From Amaranthus tricolor (Eukaryota; Streptophyta; Magnoliopsida; Caryophyllales; Amaranthaceae), in the NCBI RefSeq assembly GCF_026212465.1, contig NC_080057.1, positions 18,743,560 to 18,807,559 on the forward strand: a stretch of 64,000 bases of DNA, in the 5' to 3' direction. Made by a program: the position numbers and the translations under genes. The notes below the pieces were generated by a model that was not told the origin of the DNA, ran no database searches, and saw nothing but the letters and a program-made list of their open reading frames with translations. Below, one piece after another: positions 39,408 to 50,808 of this stretch. Numbering within the stretch: position 1 is the stretch's first letter; each line of letters opens with the position of its first letter.

Positions 39408-41756
39408 TGTAACACCCCGATATTTTCCCGATATATTAAATGATTTGCTAGTAATATTATTATTTTTATTATTATTATTATTCTTTTTAGAAAAATATAT
39501 TTCTTTTTATTATTTATTTTGTTAGTAGATTAAATCATGAGACTTCAACTTTTAAGGCAATTAAAACCATTTTAAGTCCAAACCTTTTTCCTAATCTATC
39601 TTTAATTTCAAAAAAAAAAAAAAAAAAATGGGAATGTGTATGGGTTTGGCCGGCCACATGAAGGATTTGGGGAAGATTGTAACTTCCATTTTGGCAATTG
39701 AATGGTTAAGGAAATTATCACAATTAAATCCCATAATTCCTTAATTAATTCCTTACCTTACATCCTTTCATTTCAAAATCATTTGCAAGTAAAGAAAACA
39801 CTCCCAAATGCTCTAATCCTCACGCCTAATCACCCTTTTGGTTCATCAATTTTGGTGTTTTGTCCTTGTGCAATTGTGAGTAATTCTTAACCTAGTTTTA
39901 TTTTTAAGTTTCAATTTAAATTTCTATGATTTTTATGTGTGTTATTTTATAGTTTATGATTTGTTCATGATTTAAAATTCATGTGTGGAAGTATGATGTT
40001 TTTCTATCTAAATTAATGTATGGTTTTTAGGGTTTTAGATATGTTTACATGTGTGTGAAGAATTGTTTGATGAATGATTGAAAAAAAAATATATAAATAT
40101 ATATACATAAAAAATGGTTGCTCATATAAAAAAATGTATGTGGTGATGGAAATTTATTTTTATTTTTTTATTGATTAAAAGAAGAAATTTATAATGTTGG
40201 TAGAGAAATATACATGTATATATGTGATGTGTTTGTGTGTGTACATTTGTGTAAAAAGAATTATTTTTGAGAAAAAAATATATAATTAATCAAAATTTAT
40301 TTTTGTATGTGATCATGAAAATTATGTAAATTTTATTGTTTAGATTTAATAGGAAATAAAGCATTGAAATTTATATTTTTGTGATAAAAAAAAATGAAAT
40401 CCCGTAGGTTTTGAAAATGGTGAAAAAAATGTGTTTTTGGAGCATTTTTGGCTTTGAAATTAAGTTAAAAATACTTATAATATGTTATAAATTATGAAAA
40501 TTGGTACCCGGGGGTTTTGACGCCTTCCGGACGCAACGGTGAAGTCGGATTTTTAATTTGACAGTTTTAAGTTGAGTTTCTGGACAGATTGTATAGGCTG
40601 TCCTGTTTTGTGTATTTACCATGTTATAGTATGTGATGGATGTTCATGTTGTGTGTAGTATTCTAGGTATGGATGTGATTGTATATGTGTGTTATAGATG
40701 ATTTGAGGAAAATGTGTATGTGTGCTTATTTCCCGAATACGATTGAACCTTGTAGGAAGTCGATTCATGACCGGGAATTGATTAAGACGCTTGTGAGTTG
40801 GTTATCTTGCTTAAGGTATGTACACGCAGCGAAGTTCGCATTTAGACCGATGTATCATATAATAATGGTATACAAAAGTAAAGTAGGGATATATAGTATG
40901 AATAATGTTATCTTTTCGAATAAATAATTTTGATATATTGTTTTGATAAGCAGAGGTAGTATGACCTCACTAACCTTAAAGTGGACGTAGTATGACGTCA
41001 ATTGGTGGAAAAGAATTACTCGTGGTTTATGAGGGCATTATGAGCCACCGCGGGGGTATGCATACTTAACCATAGGCACCGAAGTAAGGCGAGTGTCTAT
41101 GGTAGAGACTTGCTTAGGGGTTAGCTCCCCCTAATGTATTGTCTCACTTATGGAGTTTGAAGTGTACCGGCAGTATGGCTGGATAGTACAGCAGTATGGC
41201 TGACTAACTTTTACATGAAAATAAATATTCTTAGTAAGCATGTTCGAAGCGTACGGTTCTGTGAATTGTCAGCTAATAAATTAAAACTTTCTCTTGTGTT
41301 ATTATTTATTTAGTATGCGACGTTTGCTGACGTGTACTTTTGGTCTTAACGACCCTGCGATGATGTTGTTTCCTATCTGGGCAATGACTAGCAGTAAGTT
41401 AAGTTGCAGGTCTGGGGAGTGAGGATTGACTCTTGAAGAAATAAATTGTTAGGATATAGAAGTCTTGATAAGAACTTCTAAATTAAGTTAAAGAACATTT
41501 GGTTTTATGAGGCGATTTTCGTTCTCAAGTTGTAATAAGTTGATTTAACTTTCGTTCTTATCCGCTGCTAAGAATTTCTTATATCTAGTAGTTTATAATA
41601 ACACTAATAGAACTCGGTCCGCAAGCTTTCCTTAACTTCAAACCGTTTTAAACTGCCTTCTAACATCCCGGTTTGACTCGGATAATACTTATCTCGTTTT
41701 TTTTAAAAAGGTCATTTTCTCTTTTCGTACGACCCGAGTTATTCCGAGATGTTACA
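39408..41756 (+). repeat. Gypsy-type 5' LTR, 2.35 kb
   Basis: Starts TGTAACACCCCG and ends GATGTTACA, the style of long Ty3/gypsy LTRs such as Tekay (an inference). It is followed after two bases by a perfect initiator tRNA-Met primer site. It interrupts the MULE. No second copy of this LTR exists in the window. Confidence 0.75.
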
Positions 41757-41758
41757 AC

Positions 41759-41770
41759 TGGTATCAGAGC
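41759..41770 (+). promoter_or_regulatory. Primer binding site
   Basis: tggtatcagagc matches the usual plant retrotransposon site for initiator tRNA-Met exactly. It lies two bases after the LTR end. Confidence 0.9.
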
Positions 41771-42043
41771 GGGAGTTTTATTTAGTGTTATTTATCTGTA
41801 CTGATAGACTAACGTAGAAAAAAAAAATTGACGAGAGTAAAAGGGGTAGACATTAAGGGGATATGATGTGTTGTGCTTGGTGTCTTTAAGCATGATGTCA
41901 TGGATAACTTTGATGTGTGCATGATCGGATTTATGTGTTTATATCTCTGATGCTTTGAATTATCTATTTTTGTCTTATCTCAGAAATTAATTGTCTTGTT
42001 TTCTTTCTTTGTGAGTCAGGAAGTTCGATTATTACTTTCTTTC

Positions 42044-42964
42044 ATGGATAAAGGAAAAAGACCAGCCGAAGAGGGAATTAATACCCGAGAGGAACCCTGG
42101 AGAGCTTTAGTTAATGCCCCAGCCTGGGCAGAAATAGAGGCTCTGGGAATTTGGGATAGAAAAGAGGGGGAAAGTGATTTGGATTACACCCGACGAATGG
42201 AAATGATCTACAAAAAGTCCAAAATAGTGTATGAAAGAATAATGGAGGAGGAGATGATTGCACTGAAAGAGAGGAGTGACCAGTTTCACCTAGAGATTGA
42301 CAGAAGGGTGAGAGCAGTGCGAACTGAGGGTCGGGACGGAGTTGACGTTCCAGAACCTAGTGGGGCAAGGAGAGATAATAATGAGGAGGATGTTCCCGTA
42401 GTAAACCCAAACTCAGTGCCATTTATAATCTTCGATGAGTTGGATTTCGAGAGGGATCCCGAGGAGGATCCAGAAGATGACCCGGAGGAGGACCCCGATG
42501 AGGACCCAGAAGAGGAATTTGAGGAGGATTTCGAAGAAAATTCTGATGAGGAGCAGGGAGAATTCATGGAGGAGGATTCTTTAGGAGTGGTAGAAGAGCC
42601 TGATGAGGATAACTTAGGGGATGGATATAATGCTGATGAGGAGGGGGAACTAGCTGATAGAGATGGAATGTTGAGTGATAATGATAGCGGGGTAATTATT
42701 CTAGGGGGTTGGCCGGTGAGGCGAGAGGATCTCATGAGTGAGGAAGAGAGTGAAATCATGATGTGGGAGGAGGAACCACCTGAGCCAATAATTGTAGAGC
42801 TTTCTGATTCCGTAGCGCGACTTACTATGAGTGATTCCTTATCTGTAGGAACCCCTTCTGATTCCGATAGCGCGTCTAGCGATGACTCTGATGATGCTGA
42901 TTTTGACCCTGATCAATACATGGAGGATCGTGATCGTATGGATGCGTCGCCTTTATTTGCCTGA
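42044..42964 (+). CDS. Acidic ORF of a non-autonomous LTR element
   Basis: The ATG at 42044 gives about 306 residues; an upstream in-frame ATG at 41996 is less likely because its text is Phe-rich. The N-terminal 90 residues look folded and partly coiled-coil (WRALVNAPAWAEIEALGIWD, then YTRRMEMIYKKSKIVYERIM). The centre (about residues 140-190) is a run of DPEEDPE/EEFEED repeats, and the C terminus is Ser/Asp-rich, ending DASPLFA. No gag zinc knuckle, protease, integrase or reverse transcriptase is present. It sits 270 bp after the primer site, where gag would be. The frame is open with no stops, unusual for a dead element. Function unknown; it may be a gag replacement. Confidence 0.55.
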   Translation: MDKGKRPAEEGINTREEPWRALVNAPAWAEIEALGIWDRKEGESDLDYTRRMEMIYKKSKIVYERIMEEEMIALKERSDQFHLEIDRRVRAVRTEGRDGVDVPEPSGARRDNNEEDVPVVNPNSVPFIIFDELDFERDPEEDPEDDPEEDPDEDPEEEFEEDFEENSDEEQGEFMEEDSLGVVEEPDEDNLGDGYNADEEGELADRDGMLSDNDSGVIILGGWPVRREDLMSEEESEIMMWEEEPPEPIIVELSDSVARLTMSDSLSVGTPSDSDSASSDDSDDADFDPDQYMEDRDRMDASPLFA

Positions 42965-43330
42965 TTGTTTTTATTTTATTTGATTATGCATGTGTACGAG
43001 TTCGTATGTCTAGTCCCTTAGTAGAATAATTGTGAACAATTTTGTTGGTTAAATGATTTGGTTGTTTATCTCGGACTTTTGTAGTATTTGAACAATGATT
43101 ATGTGGGAATCTAGACCCAATTATTTCTTTTAGATTGGAATTATATGGTATTATTGTTTTGAATTTGAATTTTGTTTTTAAAAGTCTAAACATTAGTAAG
43201 TAGAATCGATTCAATATTGTATTTATGGAAAAAAAAAATAGATTTGATTATAGACTCATTGTTCAACCCTTTTTCCTTTAGGGCTACTACCTTGTTTATT
43301 TTAGAACTATAACAGAATGAGTTTTTCTCC
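42965..43330. other. Truncated 3' part of gypsy-like element and junction with MULE
   Basis: A+T-rich sequence after the acidic ORF. No polypurine tract, 3' LTR or target duplication is seen, and MULE-derived text resumes by about 43330. The element has lost its 3' end. Confidence 0.5.
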
Positions 43331-43618
43331 TTAACCACGAACGCTGTAGTAATGTATTTAACCCGTCAGCTCTAAGTATGGGATGATCCTATCATCGATC
43401 ACCTATGGAACAGAATCTGGATGCCTGGTTCCCAACGTTTCCGGATCAGACACCTATGAACATCGAAAAAGGTAAATTACTTGTATGTTAGCATTAAGTA
43501 AAATGTAAATCATAAGTATCGTACACCTAACCTGGGCATCCCAAAGAGGAGTACTTCTATGCTGATGCTGCATGGTCAAGACACTAGGATCTAGGGGTCC
43601 TGGAGCTGCTGGATCCAT
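43330..43618 (-). pseudogene. Plant mobile domain (MAIN-like) gene fragment in the MULE
   Basis: On the minus strand the ATG at 43618 begins MDPAAPGPLDPSVLTMQ, then HRSTPLWD, typical of the N terminus of plant mobile domain proteins (MAIN/MAIL and PP7-like long forms). Exon 1 ends at gcccag/gttagg (43532). Exon 2 enters at tcatag/gtgtct (43453) with DPETLGTRHPDS, followed by a stop, then DRIIPYLELTG and further stops. The domain is cut off near 43330 where retroelement sequence begins. It lies directly downstream of, and in the same direction as, the MULE transposase. Plant mobile domains are known to ride on MULE and gypsy elements. This copy is broken by stops and truncation. Confidence 0.65.
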
Positions 43619-43739
43619 CTCCTCTAGTGCTGTGTCGCAGTAGCTTTAATTAATATTACTATTATGTAATAATATAAAATATATATAACATATTACCTTG
43701 AGTTACAGTTTATTATTCTAGTATAATATATATAACATA

Positions 43740-46700
43740 TTACCTTGATTTACAGGTTCTAGTGTTGTGACCTTCGCTCCCACAATGACGACAATTAGAT
43801 CGTTTTTGTCTACCCTCATCCATTTCATTGGCAATTCTCCTAGACTTAGGCCTCCCTTTACCCCGAATTTGATCGGGATCATGTCTAAGTTCAAAGCCCG
43901 TGTATTGCGGCCATGAACTCTTATCGATCATTGACATGAAGTAATGTTCGTATGTACTTGCATAACTTTGAGAAGTGTAGCACGGATCAACGAACCTCTC
44001 ATAAGAAAGGTGTCGTTTGACGTAAACAGCAAGTATATGTGAACAAGGAAGGTGGTATATCTCAAGTTTGTTACATGTGCACTTCATTTGATTCAAGTAT
44101 AGATGTTGAATCTTACCCCCCTTAGACGATCCTCTAGTTCCCCTCCCAGTCTTAACTTCGAATACACCACTCCTGTAATCAAATGCGATTATATCATGGA
44201 AATTTTCCTTCTCTGTGTTTCTATTGATAATTCTGGTGGCATGCGCTGTCTACATGTGTCCTCCAAGTAACCATGAACTAGCACGTTCACGTCTTTGAAC
44301 AAATTAGTTGTTTACCCGATAGAAGGTGAGTTCAAGAAGTGTTGTCAAAAGGAAAGAAACGTACACCCTTCATCACAAAGTTGAAAACTTCGGCTAAGTT
44401 CGTGTTAGTAACACCATACCTATGACCTCCATCATGACACAATGACCACTTAGACATATCACCCACGTCATCAATCCAGAAAATTGCCTCTCGTTTTGCA
44501 GTCTCAATTGCCTTTCAACCATTCATTACCTTAACTTGTTGTCTTTGCTCAGCTGTTTTACCAAACAACTTCTTCAACTGAACATTACCCGTAGCACGAT
44601 TGAAGTTGCTAAGCAAATGGCGTAAGCAAAACCTATGATAAGCATTAGGTGGTTGCCACTCCGACTCTTCCATGGTTGCTAAAATACCAGCGTGTCTATA
44701 AGAAATAACGCATAAACCCATCCTCTGTGTGACATGCTTACGAATACAAGCCATGAACCAGGACCATGCACTTATATTCTCCTTCTCTACCAAGGCAAAG
44801 GCCAATGGAAAGATTCCCTTATCACCATCTTGGGCAATGGCAGTCAATAAGGTATGACGATATTTACCATACAAGTGTGTGCCGTCAATGGCGATAAGAG
44901 GTTTACAATAATTAAATCCTTTAATGCAAGGTTTAAAGGCCCAAAATACATGCTGGAAGGTCCTAATATTAGGTCTCACGTATACACCAGTGTCATTGTC
45001 CTCCTTAAAATACCACTCAAGTATTAACCCCGGGTTGGAAATTTGCAAAGCTTCTAAAAAGCGTGGAAAGAGTGAGTAAGAACCTTCCCAGGTCCCGTAA
45101 ATGGACAACAACGCTTGTTGCTTTGCACACCACGCGCTCTTATAATTCACATCCACACCAAAACGATCTTTAACCATCTGCCGTACAATAGATACCTTAA
45201 TGGATGGGTCTTTAGCAACACAATTTCTAATAACATTGTTAATGACTAAATATGTCAGGTGAATGTGTCCAGCCGAAACAGTGTCACTACCCAATACACA
45301 AGAACCATGCTTACCCTTATAGGTAACAATACGCCATGAAGATAAATAAGAATCAAACGTAGCCCTAAGTTTCCACGTACAACCCCGCTTGCACTTCAAG
45401 GTAAGGACAGTTTGGTTCGAGGTCTCCGTTCTGTACTCCACATTTCTGCGAATATGATACACTCTGATAGCTTCCAACATTCCGTGCTATCAAACATCAT
45501 AGCCTTCTCAAAATCTCCCTCTTCGGTGTATGTGGTATCACAAGCCCAAGTCCTCCGTGAGTTGTGTAGAAATACAAAGAGATGGTAGAATGCAACAAGA
45601 GGAGGGTGAATTGTTGTGTATTAAGCTTAAGATTTTTGACCCTAATTTTACGGAATTATAATTAGAAAATAATACTTAAACTTTAAAGTGAAAAAGATAA
45701 AAGGAGACAAAGATTTTACGTGGAAACCTTCTTGGCCTAATAAGAAGGAAAAACCACGACCCCCGGGATTTCAAAATTCTTACTAAGGCAATAAATTACA
45801 ATCACATAAAACAATTTGCTTCACTCGAAGCTTCTCTATTCTAGGCCTATTTCTTTTTCCTTTCTCCTTCTCTTTCTCTTCTATTTCTCACGCTTCACTT
45901 GAAGCTTCTCTATTCCCCTAGACTTCCTTTAAGTCTAGTTACAACAAAACACTCAATTACCCTTACAAGGCCAAATTCTCAAGAGGATAAAAATTAAATA
46001 GTTACTTAAGAAAAATATAATATAATAAATTCATTGGCATTAAATAGCTGAAAATATTTTTCTTAATTGATCTTCCTTATTGGACACTCTTGGATACCAA
46101 ACCGGTTTAGGCGTAGTTCCTCCTATTTATAATGGGAACAGCCGCAACTTTCTTTTACAAAATAACTTCCACTAACTTACTTGTTCCTAAAGGAAAAGAT
46201 AGTGGAGAACCAGAAATAGAACCGGTTACAAGCTGCTAAAAATAGGAGATGGTTCCTTCAAGCTAAAAATAGCATAGGAGTCTAAAATAAAGATCCTAAA
46301 TAAAAGGAGACCTTTTCTCAACAAAGAATAAGTCTTAGGTTATTTTTAGATGACTAAAAATAGTTTTGCCAACCAACTTATTATTTAATTAAGCAACTAA
46401 TTTAACTCTTAACCGTTACATCAACTTAAAAGCAGAAAATAAATTATTTGCAGTTTTCCAGCCGATGTCTTCTCCAAACTTGCAATGTAGAAACAGTGTA
46501 CTGTCTCCATGTACAACTTCCGTCAGATTTTCAACTTTGGGAACAGTAGACCGCCTGTCTACTTTTAACAACTTCCACGAACCAAGTCATAGGCGTCATC
46601 AACGATTTTAACAAAATCGGATATTTACCTACAAAACAATTTCTAAAACATGTTTGTTTATTTAAAAGTGAAGTCATCATCAAAACCTAAGAGGCCAACA

Positions 46701-47364
46701 AGTTGTCCTCCTCATACTGGTCTAAAGGTTGACAAAGGGCATAAGGTGTAGGAGGAATGATTGTAGGAATGTTGCCTAGTGTCATGTCATTTGCTAGCGC
46801 ATCCTCATCGACATCCACATCGTCCTTAGAAGGATCGTCAATGAGCTCATTACTCTCATTTCCATCATCCCAAGGTCCCATCTCAGCAATTTCTCCTAAG
46901 TTAACTATCGAACCAATTGGAACTTGATTCGTAGGGAGTTGAGAAAAAACACAAGATGCGGAAAAAACGGTGGGATTTTTTGTTTCCTGAGTTAATATAG
47001 GCATAGGGGTAGGAGTAGGATTAGAAGCAACTACATTCCCTAATGGTACTTCTTCTACGTATAACTCCAAAGAGGGAATTTGGGTGGACTTTGAATGCTC
47101 CCACATCGCATCTATAGCCTCATCATCCTCAACAGGAAAGGCAATCAACTCTCCACTCATGGCATATTTTAAGCTTATATTTACGGTATTTCTATTAGGG
47201 TCCAATCTAATCTTAGAACATATAAAACGTTTAAAGTGGTTCAAATCCATGTTCGAATTGCAAGCAAATAACTTACGTCTTCCCCCAACATAATGAACTT
47301 TGCCACTATTTTCTCGAATACAACCATTCCAAAAACATACTATAGTCACGCGAAATGATGTCAT
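43740..47364 (-). pseudogene. MuDR-type MULE transposase, broken
   Basis: Read on the minus strand. 47364-46706 encodes the N-terminal region (starting MTSFRVTIVCFWNG, with an acidic linker). A solo LTR (45565-46700) follows, then the linker with WACDTTYTEEGDFEKA at about 45500-45555 and a frameshift near 45480. 45480-44515 carries the zinc/DNA-binding region (YHIRRNVEYRTETS, CKRGC) and the DDE core: D199 in IAIDGTHLYG, the second Asp changed to Tyr (CVISYRH, codon 44698-44700), and the CX2H pair CLRH. TGA at 44515-44517 stops the frame, and further frame changes follow. 44096-43740 encodes a SWIM zinc finger (C6, C8, C18, H20 of that frame) and a CX2CX4HX4C knuckle. The lost catalytic Asp, stops, frameshifts and insertion show it is dead. 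Confidence 0.85.
45565..46700 (+). mobile_element. Solo LTR, family A (copy 2), inside the MULE transposase
   Basis: 1136 bp starting TGTAGAAAT and ending GGCCAACA, with the perfect 5-bp duplication AGTTG (45560-45564 and 46701-46705). It shares blocks with the solo LTR at 11442. Transposase coding text continues on both sides, so it entered an existing MULE. Confidence 0.88.
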
Positions 47365-48024
47365 TTTCTACATTAATACAAAAAAAAATCAACATCAACA
47401 TCAACTCATGCCCATACAAGTACATTATATTCATTTGATTATAATCTTTTTTGGTGTAAAAATTATTCAAATCCATAATGTAACTAAGTTTATACATATA
47501 TAATACACATAAAATCCAAATAATAAACCAATTCATAAGTTCATAATTAATATTTCTAATACCAACATCAACATCAACATTTCTAATAATATTATCAACA
47601 TTCAATTCAACTAATTCAACAACATTACTTCAAAATCCAACATAAAGCTATAAAAACAATTAAAAATTACCTTCAATGGCTATGGATGATTTAGAATAGT
47701 CTTGATTTTACAAGTAGAAACCTACATTTGAAAAAATAAACAAATTTGGTTAAAACCCTATAAAACTACATATACACCAAAAAAACAAAAAAAAATTTAC
47801 CTTTGAGCAAGCTAGAGTATCCCACACTAATTTTGAAGTGCCAAATTGAAAGAGGAATGCAAGAATTGATGGAATGAATCAATGCTTTTAGAGGGAGAAT
47901 GTCGAATGAAGTTAGGGTTTTGAGAAAATGGATAAAAATGCGAAAAAATGAAACAAACCTGCGTTTTTGTAGAACAGGTCTGTTCGTAGTTAGTAACTGC
48001 GAATAGCAAATAAGACAAAACAAC
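47365..48024. other. MULE 5' region between transposase and right TIR
   Basis: The presumed promoter/leader of the transposase on the minus strand. It contains 'caacatcaacatcaac' repeats near 47388-47405 and 47564-47580. The minus-strand frames here are low-complexity. Confidence 0.45.
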
Positions 48025-48202
48025 GGTTCGCAGTTACTAATTGCGAACAACTATTTTGTCTTATTTGCTGTTCGCAGTTACTAACTGCGAACAGCTCCAA
48101 ACCATAGGCTTGGGATTTTCACGCTTACTTTTGAAAAATTTTTAAAACTTAGATTATTTGATTAATTTTTTTTTTGTTTTAGCTTAGGTATTTCAAAAAT
48201 TC
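48025..48202 (-). repeat. Right TIR of MULE
   Basis: Reverse complement of the left TIR, with three more copies of the gttcgcagtta-g-taactgcgaac palindrome between 47970 and 48095. Confidence 0.85.
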
Positions 48203-48211
48203 GAACTATTT

Positions 48212-48487
48212 TGTCTTACAAGAGACGGCCTCGTAATGAAACCTTTAATTTGGGTCAATTCAATTCACGTGTGTAACAATTTAGACATTTTTTTTCATTT
48301 TCTAGGTATTTTTAAATTTTGATCTTAAAGGTATCAATTTTGACCATAAAGGTATCAATTTTCAAAATTCAGACCTTTAAGGTCAAAATTAATAAATGCC
48401 TAGAAAATTGAAATATTGTTACACGCGCGAATTGGGCCGGCCCAAATTGACGGTCTCATAATGAGATCGTCTCGTCCAAGTTTTTAT
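48212..48487. mobile_element. Foldback MITE with gagacgg ends
   Basis: About 100-bp inverted arms: the left acaagagacggcctcgtaatg and the reverse of the right, ggacgagacgatctcattatg. Both are followed by 'aatttgggtc...' / 'aatttgggccggccc' and 'gtgtaacaat'. It abuts the right-hand MULE target duplication. Confidence 0.65.
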
Positions 48488-48976
48488 GTTTTTCTTAAAC
48501 ACGAATTCTCCTTTCATGGGTCAGCCCATTTAATAATTTTTTTTAAAAAAAAATAGAAAGTGAGTTTTTATTAAAAATTGAAATTGTGAATTTCAAAAGG
48601 TTCATCTTAATATTTGTGCATCATTTATATTAATTCTAATTTTCCTTCATTAACTTCTTTACCTTTCTTCTTCTTATACTTTCCATCCTTAAGCTTTTTC
48701 TTCTCATATTTTAGAATTCAGAATATTACTTGTTGGACCAACAAGTTTGATTAATGATTGTTTTTGTAATTATTTGTTTAATAATATGTAATTTTTCATG
48801 TGAATATTATGTAATTATTTTCGTGTGAATAATATGTATTTTTTTGTTACATATATGAAAACTTATAAGAAGAAAGCAAGCTTGATAGAGGATGATTAAT
48901 CCTTTATTTTGTTTTTTTGTTTGATGTTACTATCATTTTTTTGCATGATATGTTGGTATTAAAGGTTCTAGAAATA

Positions 48977-49422
48977 AACATTAAGCATATTGTAAGTACG
49001 CATTAAAAATGATGTAAATAGGCATTAAAGATACAATAAGTAGGCATTAAAGATACTGTAAGTAGGAATTAAGTATGATGTAAGTTGGCATTAAGAATAT
49101 TGTAAATATACATTAAGAATGATGTAAGTAGGCATTAAGAACGATGTAAGTAGACATTAAGCATACTATAAGTTGGCATTAAGTATACTTTAAGTGGGCA
49201 TTAAGAATACTATAAGTTGACATTAAGTATATTGTAAGTAGGCATTAAGCATACTACAAGTTGGCATTAAGTATACTCCAAGTAGGCATTTAGGATGATC
49301 TAAGTAAGCATTAAACATACTGTAAGTAGGCATTAAGCATACTGTAAGTAGGCATTAAGCATACTACAAGTAGGCAATAAAGATGATGTAAGTAAGCATT
49401 TAACCATAATAAAGTAGGATTT
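48977..49422 (+). repeat. 22-bp tandem array, plus orientation
   Basis: About 20 units of gcattaagcatactgtaagtag with scattered changes and strict 22-base spacing for most units. Confidence 0.9.
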
Positions 49423-50008
49423 TGATGTTGGTTAAGTTGGTGTTTAGAATATATGCAGTAGTGTTTTAGCATTTATTTCGTTCTATGTTCCTAATTGGAT
49501 TTGAAGCAATTGTAAGTAGTCATTGAACTTAACTAAAGTATGTATTAGATTTATGATTGTTCTTTTTATTATTTATTCATGTCATTTAATGTTATTTCTT
49601 ATGATTGTTTTGTATACACATGGTTGACAAAGACATATATACTAATTGCAGACTACATATCTTCTTGTGTAATGGTAAAGAAAAGATCAAGCTCTATAAA
49701 TCTGCATAAGTTGCTGATGTGAAATAAATAGGCTTCAATTGTCGTCAATGGTTTGAAAAAAAGAAAAAATCAGAGCCAAAAAATGAATCTCAAAGAAGAA
49801 GTAGTGTGTATAGAATGATCTAGGTTATAAAAAGCAAGAGTGGGTCTTGCATTTTGATTGAATAAAAAAATAATTTAATTGTGTGTATTAAGAAAATTTA
49901 TGATGTATTAAACTAAGTAAAATCTTTTATTGTTGTTATTTTTACGTGTTATGACAAGGATTTTGTGTAGATATTAAATCTTTTTACATTTTAAAGGATT
50001 TTGTATTT

Positions 50009-50808
50009 TAATGCCTACTTACATCATCGTTAATGCTTATGCATAGTATACTTATTGCCTACTTACATCAGACTTAATGTTAACTTATATCACACTAAAA
50101 GCAACTTACATCAGACTTAATGCCAACTTAAATGAGACTTAATGCCAACTTACAACACACTTATTGCCTACTTACATCAAGCTTAATGTCAACTTACAAC
50201 ACACTTAATGCCTACTCACATCAGACTTATGTATATTTTGTACACTTTACGTTTCATACTTAATACATACTTATATCATATTTAATGTCAACTTACAGCA
50301 CACTTAATGCAACATACATCACGCTTAATGCCAACTTATAGCACACTTAATGCCAACTTACAACACACTTATTGCCTACTTGCATCAAGCTTAATGCCAA
50401 CTTACAACACACTTGATGCCTACTTACATTAGACGTAATCCAATTTATAGTACACTTTACGTACATATATCATCTTAATGTATATTTATATTACATTGCG
50501 TTTCATACTTAATGTCATACTTTTATCATATTTAATGCCAACTTACAGAACACTTATTCCCTACTTACATCAAACTTAACGCCAACTTATATTATAATTA
50601 ATGTCAACTTATAGCACACTTAATACCTACTTACATCAAATTTAATGTCAACTTACAGTACACTTAATACCTAATTAATACCTACTGTACTCTCATCATC
50701 ATGTTCAAAGTCATTGTGTTCATCAATTGTTGAAACAACATCATCATGCTTAATGTGTACTCACAATCCTTAATGTCTACTTACAATATTCTTTATGTCT
50801 CCTTCCTC
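50009..50808 (-). repeat. 22-bp tandem array, inverted orientation
   Basis: About 30 units reading taatgcctacttacatcatcct on the plus strand, the reverse complement of the array at 48977. A few units are shortened or eroded near 50230 and 50450. Confidence 0.88.

Larger units (their letters stand above)
39003..48202 (-). mobile_element. Mutator-like element (MULE), 9.2 kb with nested insertions
   Basis: A perfect 9-bp target duplication GAACTATTT lies at 38994-39002 and 48203-48211. Terminal inverted repeats of about 170 bp start gaaaatttgaaatcc (left) and gaatttttgaaatac (right, reverse strand). Both TIRs include 'aagcgtgaaaat' and copies of a 23-bp palindrome. Inside, on the minus strand, are a MuDR-type transposase and a plant mobile domain fragment. 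Nested inside are a truncated gypsy-like element (39408 to about 43260) and a solo LTR (45565-46700). Without them the MULE is about 4.2 kb. Confidence 0.9.

Noticed and set aside
42286..42759. 157-codon Ser-rich frame on the minus strand
   Set aside because: It is the antisense shadow of the acidic Asp/Glu-rich ORF at 42044-42964; GAG/GAT codons read backwards as Ser and Leu.
47306..48050. Minus-strand frames of 63-99 codons in the MULE 5' region
   Set aside because: Asn/Ile/Tyr- or Phe-rich low complexity and overlapping the TIR; no domain.
48977..50808. CRISPR-like regular repeat array
   Set aside because: The 22-bp units are directly tandem without spacers, and this is plant nuclear DNA.
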